This document shows, in pieces, positions 40,111-47,870 of a stretch of 64,000 nt of DNA. This DNA is from GCA-2737725 sp965229355 (GTDB lineage: Bacteria; Pseudomonadota; Alphaproteobacteria; Rhodospirillales; Rhodospirillaceae): positions 1 through 64,000 of the forward strand of contig OZ245869.1 of assembly GCA_965229355.1 (NCBI GenBank), in the 5' to 3' direction. A program made the translations under genes and the position numbers. The number at the start of each line of letters is the position of its first letter. Position 1 is the stretch's first letter. A model generated the notes under the pieces. It did no database searches, was not told the DNA's origin, and saw nothing but the letters and a program-made list of their open reading frames with translations.

Positions 40111-41928
40111 TTATTGCGCGGCCTGTGCGTTCGGCGCCGCGACAGACCAGTTTTCGGTGACGGAGTTGGGGAAGCTGATCACAACCTGGGTGCCACCATT
40201 CTCGGACAGCATTTCTAAAGTGCCTCCCAGTTGACGCGCAAAGCCGCCCATAAGCGACATGCCGATACTGCCTTGCTGAACCCCCTCGCCCGAGGGTAAG
40301 CCACCGCCATTATCGCGAATGGTCAGCGTCGTCCTCTCATCATCCCGCAGCAAGCTGATTTCGATAACGCCAATGGTGCGGCGCTTAAAGGCATGTTTCA
40401 GCGAATTGGTGACGGCCTCGGTTAGCAACAAGGTTAAAGGCGTTGCGGTTTCCGTGCGCACAATCATGTCAGGGATATCGATTTTAAACCGCACCCCCGA
40501 TGTGTCCCCGCGCCACGTCATCTTTAACATTTGCTGGCACAGATCCATGACGAACGAGCGCAGGTTCACAAACTCCATGTCTTTGCCTTCGCACAACGTT
40601 TGGTGCAGCAAAGACAAAGCTGTGATGCGATTTTTGGTTTCTTCAAAAATGCCCAGTTGCTCAGGGTCGGTCATGCGACGGGTCTGCAAATTCAGGAAAC
40701 TCATGACGATTTGCAGATTATTCTTCACCCGGTGATGCACTTCGCGGATCAGCATGTTGCGCTGGCGCACGGTCTGGCGCAGGTCAGCCTCGCGGTCTCG
40801 GATAAGCTTGGCCATGTTCGACAAAACCTCACCCAAGCTGCGCAGCTCATCCGGCGCTGCCTCGATACGCTGTGGCACAACGCTGTACCGGCCCTTGGCA
40901 TAGGTGGCGGCGACACGCCCCAGATACGAAATCCACCGAATGACCAGGCGCTCAATGCCAATCCAGATGGTCACGACCGCCAACAGCCAAATGCCCATGG
41001 GCATCAGAACGCGCATCACAAGGTCGCGATTAGCTTCCTTGAATAACTGCGACGTGGGCCGCCCGTACAAGACATAGAGGTTGTCCCCTGCAATCGGCGT
41101 CAGCGAGTATAGGCGATCAACACCTTCTGCATCCGACGCCTCAAAAACCTGGGCCTTACCGTGAGTCGGCACAAATGGTGGGAACTTCGTCGGCAATTTA
41201 CTGGCAATACTGACAATCATCTCGGGCAGCATGACAGGCGCACCTGTCGCATCCAACAACACAGCGATTGTTTCGGGTTCTAATTCCTGTGCTGCACTTA
41301 AGTTATCAAGCGCTTCAAGATTGATGCCCAGCGACAACGAGCCTTGGAAATTGCCCGCGTCATCGCGAACCGCCACCGCAGCGACAATCGTGACCTCATT
41401 CGAAAAGCGGCCCACCAGAACGTCGCTGACCGTAAAATCGGCACCATTCTTTAGCTCTTGCCACCACTCGCGATCGGTAAAGTCGCCTTTGACTTCATTT
41501 TCAGCTGTGCGGCACAAAGGCTTTGCGTGCGCATCCAGCAGCATCATATTTTTGTATGACGGCACATTGCGCACCGCTGCAAGCATGGTATCGGCACACG
41601 CTGGCATAATGGCGTTGCGCAGTACATTTTGTTTCGAGATTGCCGACAGGAGCTTCTCGGCACCGACGATTACTTTTTCCTGTTCGCGCACCGCCACTGA
41701 CGCATCACGGCTTAACGATTCGCGGATCACTTGGCCCTGACGGGCATAAGCACCAAACGCCTGCCATATCCCTAGCGCCGCCGTAGGGCCCATTGCGAAA
41801 CACAGCAGCAATACAATTTGCAGACGCAGCGAACGTGCTGGATTGCGCGCGAATTTCAGGGCCAGCGCCTCGGGTTCAGTTGTGTTGGGCGTGTTGGGCG
41901 TGTTGGGCGTCTCGGAGGTCAAAACCAA
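40111..41928 (-). CDS. HisKA_2 sensor histidine kinase, PhyK-like
   Basis: 605 residues. A membrane helix (about 35-55), a periplasmic sensing domain of the dCache type (about 60-300, with DREWWQELKNGADFTVSDVLVG), a second membrane helix (about 310-335) and a HAMP-like stretch come first. The HisKA_2 region follows (REVHHRVKNNLQIVMSFLNLQTRR, phosphoacceptor in HHRVKNN), then the ATPase domain (LLLTEAVTNSLKHAF, IRDNGGGLP). Such kinases next to phyR phosphorylate PhyR. The start is uncertain: TTG at 41928 or 41922 with AAAGG upstream. It is convergent with the small RNA. Confidence 0.9.
   Translation of the reverse strand: MVLTSETPNTPNTPNTTEPEALALKFARNPARSLRLQIVLLLCFAMGPTAALGIWQAFGAYARQGQVIRESLSRDASVAVREQEKVIVGAEKLLSAISKQNVLRNAIMPACADTMLAAVRNVPSYKNMMLLDAHAKPLCRTAENEVKGDFTDREWWQELKNGADFTVSDVLVGRFSNEVTIVAAVAVRDDAGNFQGSLSLGINLEALDNLSAAQELEPETIAVLLDATGAPVMLPEMIVSIASKLPTKFPPFVPTHGKAQVFEASDAEGVDRLYSLTPIAGDNLYVLYGRPTSQLFKEANRDLVMRVLMPMGIWLLAVVTIWIGIERLVIRWISYLGRVAATYAKGRYSVVPQRIEAAPDELRSLGEVLSNMAKLIRDREADLRQTVRQRNMLIREVHHRVKNNLQIVMSFLNLQTRRMTDPEQLGIFEETKNRITALSLLHQTLCEGKDMEFVNLRSFVMDLCQQMLKMTWRGDTSGVRFKIDIPDMIVRTETATPLTLLLTEAVTNSLKHAFKRRTIGVIEISLLRDDERTTLTIRDNGGGLPSGEGVQQGSIGMSLMGGFARQLGGTLEMLSENGGTQVVISFPNSVTENWSVAAPNAQAAQ
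41882..41908. repeat. Three tandem 9-bp repeats in the kinase N-terminus
   Basis: Unit gtgttgggc is repeated exactly three times and codes for a T-P-N tripeptide run near the N-terminus of the kinase. The copy number may vary between strains without shifting the frame. Confidence 0.8.
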
Positions 41929-42297
41929 ACAACCTTTAATGCACGTAAGGGTGATGAGTTAATATGGGACTGCGTAAATATAACAAGTGGCACATCTCAA
42001 GTGAAAAACGCGCTGCGTTCCGGAAAGACACATTATTATTCGTTAACGCATCTATGACGTCTACCAGACACTCTATTTTTGCGACTCTTATCCCTTGAAG
42101 ACTTAAGGATTTTTCATGTTTTGAATACGCGCCTCGCATACGAAGCGAGGTGTAATAAACGCCATCACACCCAGTACGAAAAAGTCTCTAATAACGAACT
42201 CGGCATTTTGTTCCAAAAATATAGCTTTAGGGGAAGGTATTGGAAGTCTGCTAAGATTTTGCCTCATCATACTTTCCACAGCGAAATCGGAGTTGGA
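41929..42297. other. Divergent region between the PhyK-like kinase and phyR, 369 bp
   Basis: No gene was seen. It contains a hairpin CCTCGC (42132-42137) / GCGAGG (42145-42150) in the likely phyR leader and a CGTTAACG palindrome at 42041-42048. A GGAAC-N16/17-CGTT promoter is absent in both directions, so these regulators seem to be expressed from another promoter type. Confidence 0.5.
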
Positions 42298-43095
42298 ATG
42301 TCGTCAACATCCTTGATCCCACATCTCCCCTTTTTGCGCCGCTATGCGCGCGCTTTGACGGGGTCGCAATCCACTGGTGACAGTTATGTCCGCGCCACGT
42401 TGGAAGCGATCTTGGAAACAGATGAGTTGATCGATAAAAACCTGCCGCCACGTGTGGCGCTGTATCGTGCGTTCCGCAGCATCTGGGCGACAGCCAACCC
42501 CGAAGATAAGCCCGCCGTACAAATCAATGCCGGTACAGACCGTTCGGCCTTGGAACTGCTGACGCCGACGCACCGCCAAGCGCTGCTGTTGACGGCGATG
42601 GAAGGCTTTACCGAAATGGAAGCCGCCAAGGTGCTGGATTGCACGCCGCAAGACATCCCCACCATGATCGACAAAGCGCTGCAAGAAATCACCGGTCAGT
42701 CGCCAGTGCCGGTGCTGGTGATCGAAGACGAAGCTGTGATCTCGCTCGATCTGCAACGCATCGTCGAAGAGATGGGCCACTACGTCACCACCATTGCAGC
42801 CACTCGCCGTGAAGCTGTGGCGGCGGCTCATAAGCACACACCAGGCTTGATCTTGGCCGACATTCAATTGGCCGATAACAGCTCGGGGATTGATGCCATC
42901 AATGACATTTTGCGCGGCATTGATACACCCGTGATTTTCATCACCGCCTTCCCTGAGCGCCTGCTGACCGGCGAGCGCCCTGAACCGACGTTCCTGATCA
43001 CCAAGCCGTTCATGCCGAACAACGTGAAAGCTGCCATTGCGCAAGCGTTGTTCATGTCGATGGAAGAAGCCCAACAGCGAAAGATCAGCGCCTAA
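42298..43095 (+). CDS. phyR: General stress response regulator PhyR
   Basis: 265 residues, the standard length. The N-terminal sigma-factor-like domain (1-130: PFLRRYARALTGSQSTGDSYVRATLEAIL, LTPTHRQALLLTAMEGFTEMEAAKVLDC) mimics EcfG. The C-terminal receiver (135-260) has VIEDE, phosphoacceptor D188 in LADIQLAD, FITAFPE, and K236 in TKPF. Phosphorylated PhyR captures NepR and sets EcfG free. ATG 42298 is set by the usual N-terminal sequence. GGAG lies close upstream. It is divergent from the PhyK-like kinase. Confidence 0.96.
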   Translation: MSSTSLIPHLPFLRRYARALTGSQSTGDSYVRATLEAILETDELIDKNLPPRVALYRAFRSIWATANPEDKPAVQINAGTDRSALELLTPTHRQALLLTAMEGFTEMEAAKVLDCTPQDIPTMIDKALQEITGQSPVPVLVIEDEAVISLDLQRIVEEMGHYVTTIAATRREAVAAAHKHTPGLILADIQLADNSSGIDAINDILRGIDTPVIFITAFPERLLTGERPEPTFLITKPFMPNNVKAAIAQALFMSMEEAQQRKISA

Positions 43096-43167
43096 AGCGC
43101 TGGTCTTTTGCGCTGAACCCTGACGCTGGGGTTTGGTGTGTTTTATCGTGAGTGATTGAAACACCTG

Positions 43168-43608
43168 ATGCAAAGCGAGTCCGCTCCTCAAACAGCTCCG
43201 TCTGCGCCTGCCACGATCTTGATTGTGGAAGACGAAGTGATTGTGCGCATGGTCACCGTCGAAACGCTGCAAGAAGAAGGCTTTCATGTTCTTGATGCAG
43301 GCGATGGCAATGAAGCTTTGAAGATCTTGCACAGCGGCACCAAGATTGACGTGCTGTGCAGCGATGTGAACCTGCCCGACATCAACGGGTATGCGTTGGC
43401 GGCTGAGGCATTGAAGCAGCATCAGGCGATCAAAGTGCTGATGATGACCGGCTACAGCAAGAACCCGATGCCTGAGAGCATGAAGGCTGCGGGGGCGCGC
43501 ACTCTTTACAAGCCCTTCGACCTGGATGAGTTGGCGCCATTGGTGCGCGAGATGCTGGGCATATCGGGCAACAAAGATGTTCGCGTAAAAAGCGAAGCCT
43601 CCGCCTGA
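43168..43608 (+). CDS. Single-domain response regulator beside phyR
   Basis: 146 residues. One receiver domain with ILIVEDEVIVRMVTVE, phosphoacceptor Asp in LCSDVNLPDINGY, switch Thr in MMTGYSKN, and K in YKPF. The N-terminus has a short Pro/Ala/Thr stretch, and the C-terminal tail is basic. There is no output domain. Such stand-alone receivers tune GSR signalling in relatives (as MrrA/SdrG-like phosphate distributors), which is inference here. Start ATG 43168 is preferred over TTG 43156. The gap to phyR is 72 bp and a terminator follows. Confidence 0.85.
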   Translation: MQSESAPQTAPSAPATILIVEDEVIVRMVTVETLQEEGFHVLDAGDGNEALKILHSGTKIDVLCSDVNLPDINGYALAAEALKQHQAIKVLMMTGYSKNPMPESMKAAGARTLYKPFDLDELAPLVREMLGISGNKDVRVKSEASA

Positions 43609-43750
43609 TTTTGCAGAACATATGCAGGGGGAATGTGGGGATAACGTGAAAGCACCACTGTTGAGTTGTGGGCAAAAAGAACGACCCTTCAAAGCGTCTT
43701 CAGACTTCAATCGCAACGCCATCTCACCCGCAAAAACTCCCGCACAAACG

Positions 43751-43781
43751 AAAAAGGCTCTGACATCTGCCAGAGCCTTTT
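43751..43781. terminator. Bidirectional terminator
   Basis: AAAAAGGCTCTG pairs with CAGAGCCTTTT across an eight-base loop. It separates the rightward receiver gene from the leftward PRC-barrel gene. Confidence 0.88.
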
Positions 43782-43821
43782 CATTGTCACATCATGGGCT
43801 TCAGCGCGGCAGCGCTGATAA

Positions 43822-44190
43822 CTACCAATCGCGTGAAACGTGGTAATAATCGTACGATTTTTCGCGAATGTTGCCTAAGTTGCCGTCGTCTTTAATCAGA
43901 TCATCCAGATCATAGACTGGGGCACTTTTCAGTTCGTCTTTCGACATCGGCACCACATAGCCGTCTTTGTCTTTGGAATAGTTCAGCACAGACCACGGCA
44001 CTGGCGCGTACTTTTCGCCAACACCTAAAAGGCCGCCAAAGCCTAAAGCGGCGAACATGATGCGGTTGGTTTGCTTGTCCAACACCACGTCTTCCACATG
44101 CCCGACTTTATCGCCGGCGGATGAGTAAACATTCGTGCCCTTTACTTTGGACGCGAGAATAGCACTGGTGTGACCACTTGCAGTCGGCAT
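43822..44190 (-). CDS. Cytoplasmic PRC-barrel domain protein, GSR-controlled
   Basis: 122 residues. The PRC-barrel covers most of it: SAILASKVKGTNVYSSAGDKVGHVEDVVLDKQTNRIMFAALGFGGLLGVGEKYAPVPW, then a short tail. There is no signal peptide, unlike the related protein at 30237. Start 44190 is fixed by GGAGG, and the longer frame to 44253 is not needed. A perfect sigma-EcfG promoter lies 97 bp upstream. The function of stress-regulated PRC-barrel proteins is not settled. Confidence 0.9.
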   Translation of the reverse strand: MPTASGHTSAILASKVKGTNVYSSAGDKVGHVEDVVLDKQTNRIMFAALGFGGLLGVGEKYAPVPWSVLNYSKDKDGYVVPMSKDELKSAPVYDLDDLIKDDGNLGNIREKSYDYYHVSRDW

Positions 44191-44286
44191 GGAATCCTCC
44201 ACTGATTTAAAAAAAATGAGATGACCCGAGAGGGGGAAGACACATGCTGACATGCCGTCTTCATCACTCGCGCATCACATCAAACC

Positions 44287-44311
44287 AACGACCCGCACTG
44301 TCGATTGTTCC
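44287..44311 (-). promoter_or_regulatory. Perfect sigma-EcfG promoter for the second PRC-barrel gene
   Basis: On the minus strand GGAAC (plus GTTCC 44307-44311), exactly 16 bp, CGTT (plus AACG 44287-44290). Transcription start is expected near 44279. Confidence 0.82.
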
Positions 44312-44556
44312 CCCACACGCCCCACCTGCGGTTTATTTCATGTGCGCAGCAGTAGAACCCCGCTCTGCGGTGTGGCTATATGTCCCCCGGACAGCCTTCA
44401 AACTGCCCATAAACCATTGTAAAAGCGGTATAATTAGGCCATCAAACAGGCCGCCTTGATGCGCCGGAGCACCCTTTTGTTTCCGCGCATACGTTGGCAT
44501 GCTGCATTTCACGCTTTGCTTTTGATCGTTCCCGTTTTCGCGTGGCGTTTTTTTTA

Positions 44557-47277
44557 ATGACTCGTCCCCACACATCGGCCCGGCTTGTTGCATTCATGGC
44601 GATCAGCGTCATCGTTCTGATGCTGGTTGCAGTCGGCACGACAATTTTGGTGTTGCGTGAAAATTTAAACCAAAGCTTCGCCACCGAAAGCGCGTTGCGC
44701 TGGGTGGGCACCGCTGCCGAAACGCTGATGGATCGCACCGACCCCACAGCGCTGAAAATTACCGAAGCCGAAGAACGGGTATTTTTAGCAGCCCTGTCGC
44801 CCGCGGGTGTGGTGGATTACCGCATCATCAACCCCGAAGGTTATGTGGTGCGCACCAATCGCTCGGAAACCATGGGCGCGGTGCTGGCCCCCAGCATCAT
44901 TGAGCAAATCCGCGCCAAAGGTGCGATGGCTTTTCTGATTGATCCCCTTCGGAATCGCCCCCTTCAAGATGGCCAAGCCGAAGGCTATGCCACCTTAACA
45001 GTGCGCGATCGCATTATTGGGTATGTGGGCATTCGCCTCGACCGCGTTGAAGCAGGCCAGGATATTTTCCGGTTTGCGGAAATCGGCTTTCTGGTGTTCG
45101 CCAGTGTGGTGTTGGTGATTGGTGCGCCCGCCGTAACGGTGCTGTACCGCCACCTCGATGCCCGCGGCGTGTTGGAGCAAGATTTAAAACGCCGCACCGC
45201 CGACCTGATGCGGGCCGAAGAAATTGCCAACGTTGGCCACTGGATGCTGAAACGCGACACCGAGGTGTATGAGTGGTCACCCGAGATGTTCCGGATTTTT
45301 GGGGTGGACCCGGCGACCTTCACGCCCACCGCCGTTGCAGTGCTGGCGCGCTATCACCCGAAGGATCGCAAAAAAGCCTCGGAAGCAAATTTAGAGGCGA
45401 TCAAAACCCGCCAGACTGCGCGCGAAGATATCCGCATCAAACGCCCTTCGGGCGAAATTCGTTACACCGAGAATTTCATCGATTGTATTTTTGACAAGAA
45501 TGGCATCGGCATTGGCTTCTTTGGCGTCACGCGGGATGTGACCGACCGGGTGCTGCAAGAAACAGCGCTGCGGGATGCACGCGATAATCTGCAAACCCAA
45601 GCAAATGAACTGACCGTCATGGCGCGGGAACGCGAAATGGCGATTGAAAAATCAGACCGCGCCAATGCGGCCAAAGGCGATTTCCTGGCGATGATGAGCC
45701 ACGAACTGCGTACGCCGATGACCGGTATTCTGGGTATGGCCGATTTGCTGCGCCTCAGTGGCCTGTCACGCGACCAGGAAAAGCTGGCTGATAACCTGAT
45801 TATCTCGGCCCACTCGTTGCTTGACCTGTTGAACGACATTCTCGATTTCTCAAAAATCGAAGCGGGCAAGATTGAGATCGAGCATGTTCACTTCTCGCTG
45901 CAACGCCTGGTGATGGCGTTGCAAAGGTTATTCGACCCTGCAATCCGCGAGAAAGGAAACACACTGAATGTTGAAATCGCCACCGGCACGGTGAACACCG
46001 TAATTGGCGACCCCAAGCGCTTGAACCAAGTTCTTGCGAATTTAGTCTCGAACGCCAACAAGTTCACCGACCGGGGCAATATTGCGATTCTCGTTTCATC
46101 TCGTGCGCAAGCTGACGGCACGCACATGATTGAGGTGAAAGTAAAAGACAGCGGTATTGGCATGTCGCCTGAGAACCAGCAAAACCTGTTCATGCCGTTC
46201 ACGCAGGCAGATACCTCAACCTCGCGCCGTTACGGCGGCACAGGTTTAGGCTTATCCATTTGCAAACGCTTGCTGGATGCCATGAATGGCACCATTAGCG
46301 TGAACAGCGCTAAGGGCGAAGGCTCAACCTTCACCGTGCGCATCGCGCTGCCGACAGGGGATAGCGCCAAAGCGGTGGATCGCTCGCTGGCCGCAGCGCC
46401 GCAGTTGCAATCCGTAGGCACGCGGGCGCTGCGCATTCTGGTTGCCGAGGACAACGACATTAACCGCGCGCTGTTCCAGAAGATGCTGGAAAGCATGGGG
46501 CACGAAGTTGTCACCGCCGAGAACGGACAGCGGGCAGTGGAACGGGCGCGCGCACACATTAATAACGACCCGTTTGATATCATCCTGATGGATATTCAAA
46601 TGCCGGTGATGGATGGCCTGCAAGCCACCGCAGCATTAAGAGGTGCTGGCGGGCGTTTGGCGTTGCTGCCGATTATTGGGCTTACGGCCGATGCGATGAT
46701 CTCGCACCACAAAGGCTATATCGCAGCGGGCATGAACGCCATTGTGACCAAACCGGTGGATTGGCAGCACTTGTCGGGCACCATGATGGATTTGGTGGGC
46801 CCGCAGTTGGTGATTGATGGGAACTCGATTGATCAAGGCGGTGCGCAAGACGGTACCGCCGACAAACCCGCCAATGAGAATGCGCACATCAAACTCGTCG
46901 CATCATCTGACAATGCCGACAACTTAAGCCAAGCCAATATTATTGATGCGAATGTCATTAACGACATGCTGAGTGTGCTCCCATTGGACACCGTGACAGA
47001 CTTATTTGAAAAGTTCATCGCGCAGATTGATACGTACCTCGCCAACATCAACGCGGCGGTAGCTGCGCAAGACATCACCAAAGCAAAAAGTGCCGCACAT
47101 ACCTTACGCGGCATCAGCGCCCAGTTTGGCGCTACCGAAATCTCGAATCTCGCCAGAACAATTGAAGAGAAAGATCAGGATATCGCGGTGATAACGCGCA
47201 CGACACAAACCCTGAACACGGCGGCCTTGAAAACCAAAGACGCTGGCCACAAGCTGTTAGGCGAGATGCAGGGCTAA
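44557..47277 (+). CDS. Hybrid sensor histidine kinase/response regulator with Hpt domain
   Basis: 906 residues from ATG 44557 (TTG 44494 is a weaker alternative). Two membrane helices (about 10-32 and 175-198) flank a periplasmic sensor, followed by a PAS domain (about 225-350). HisKA has MMSHELRTPMTGILG, and the ATPase domain shows NLVSNANKFTD, DSGIGMS and GGTGLGLSICKRL. A receiver follows (VLVAEDNDINRALF, LMDIQMPVMDG, TKPVD), then an Hpt domain with AAHTLRGISAQFGA (phosphotransfer His). This is a complete BarA-type phosphorelay. No partner regulator is adjacent. It lies divergently from the PRC-barrel gene. Confidence 0.92.
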   Translation: MTRPHTSARLVAFMAISVIVLMLVAVGTTILVLRENLNQSFATESALRWVGTAAETLMDRTDPTALKITEAEERVFLAALSPAGVVDYRIINPEGYVVRTNRSETMGAVLAPSIIEQIRAKGAMAFLIDPLRNRPLQDGQAEGYATLTVRDRIIGYVGIRLDRVEAGQDIFRFAEIGFLVFASVVLVIGAPAVTVLYRHLDARGVLEQDLKRRTADLMRAEEIANVGHWMLKRDTEVYEWSPEMFRIFGVDPATFTPTAVAVLARYHPKDRKKASEANLEAIKTRQTAREDIRIKRPSGEIRYTENFIDCIFDKNGIGIGFFGVTRDVTDRVLQETALRDARDNLQTQANELTVMAREREMAIEKSDRANAAKGDFLAMMSHELRTPMTGILGMADLLRLSGLSRDQEKLADNLIISAHSLLDLLNDILDFSKIEAGKIEIEHVHFSLQRLVMALQRLFDPAIREKGNTLNVEIATGTVNTVIGDPKRLNQVLANLVSNANKFTDRGNIAILVSSRAQADGTHMIEVKVKDSGIGMSPENQQNLFMPFTQADTSTSRRYGGTGLGLSICKRLLDAMNGTISVNSAKGEGSTFTVRIALPTGDSAKAVDRSLAAAPQLQSVGTRALRILVAEDNDINRALFQKMLESMGHEVVTAENGQRAVERARAHINNDPFDIILMDIQMPVMDGLQATAALRGAGGRLALLPIIGLTADAMISHHKGYIAAGMNAIVTKPVDWQHLSGTMMDLVGPQLVIDGNSIDQGGAQDGTADKPANENAHIKLVASSDNADNLSQANIIDANVINDMLSVLPLDTVTDLFEKFIAQIDTYLANINAAVAAQDITKAKSAAHTLRGISAQFGATEISNLARTIEEKDQDIAVITRTTQTLNTAALKTKDAGHKLLGEMQG

Positions 47278-47340
47278 CCCCTTCTCAAGTCCGGCGTTTT
47301 GTTGGAATGTCCGACCATCTTTTCAAGATGGGCTTTAGCA

Positions 47341-47748
47341 ATGAGCGACAAAACGAGTGGCGCGTGCCTGTGCGGCAACGTGCAATATGAAATCACCGGA
47401 TCGTATGAAGGCTTCTTTCTGTGCCATTGCTCGCGCTGCCGGAAAGGCTCAGGTTCGGCCCACGCGTCGAACTTGTTTTCCACGACAGCCAAGGTCAATT
47501 GGGTATCGGGGCAAGAGAACGTCAAAACCTACAATGTGCCGAACACACGACATCAACGCAGCTTTTGTGCGACGTGCGGCTCGGCTGTGCCGGGTATTCA
47601 TAGCGGCGGTGCGTTTATCGTCGTGCCAGCGGGAAGCGTTGACACCACCATCACGACACAACCCACCGCTCACATTTGCTATTCCAGCCGCGCGGAGTGG
47701 GAAGACAGCCTCAGCACTGCGCCAAAGATGGATGGCCTGCCGGGCTAA
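47341..47748 (+). CDS. GFA/CENP-V family zinc-binding protein
   Basis: 135 residues. The Zn-binding cysteines are all present: GACLCGNVQYEI (CxCG), LCHCSRCRKGSGSAHASN (CxCxxC), and FCATCGSAVP (CxxC). The family (glutathione-dependent formaldehyde-activating-enzyme-like) binds zinc, and its enzymatic role is doubtful for most members. Start ATG 47341 is at the usual place before the first CxCG. It lies 63 bp after the hybrid kinase on the same strand. Confidence 0.9.
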   Translation: MSDKTSGACLCGNVQYEITGSYEGFFLCHCSRCRKGSGSAHASNLFSTTAKVNWVSGQENVKTYNVPNTRHQRSFCATCGSAVPGIHSGGAFIVVPAGSVDTTITTQPTAHICYSSRAEWEDSLSTAPKMDGLPG

Positions 47749-47780
47749 ATAATCATCGCACGACAAATAATAGCACAAAC

Positions 47781-47813
47781 AAAAAGCGCGCTGCGGTTTC
47801 CCACAGCGCGCTT
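47781..47813. terminator. Bidirectional terminator
   Basis: AAAGCGCGCTG pairs with CAGCGCGCTTT across a ten-base loop. Read leftward it ends in five T. It serves the TonB receptor gene and perhaps the GFA gene. Confidence 0.85.
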
Positions 47814-47838
47814 TGTCGTAAGCTGTATGTGCTTGAAG

Positions 47839-47870
47839 CTTAGAAGTTCAAGCTCTTAGAAGTTCAAGCG
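47839..47870. repeat. 16-bp tandem duplication at the 3' end of the TonB receptor gene
   Basis: The unit cttagaagttcaagc is repeated at 47839-47853 and 47855-47869. The inner copy codes for the final L-N-F and stop of the receptor. The outer copy repeats that ending beyond the stop. Confidence 0.85.

Noticed and set aside
42022..42044. GGAAA...CGTT before phyR as a GSR promoter
   Set aside because: The spacer is 14 bp and the -35 element is not GGAAC, so it does not fit the consensus used at the perfect sites.
42304..43722. 472-residue reading frame opposite phyR and the receiver gene
   Set aside because: It is antisense to two certain genes, with composition rich in His, Gln and Arg as expected for the reverse strand of coding DNA in this organism.
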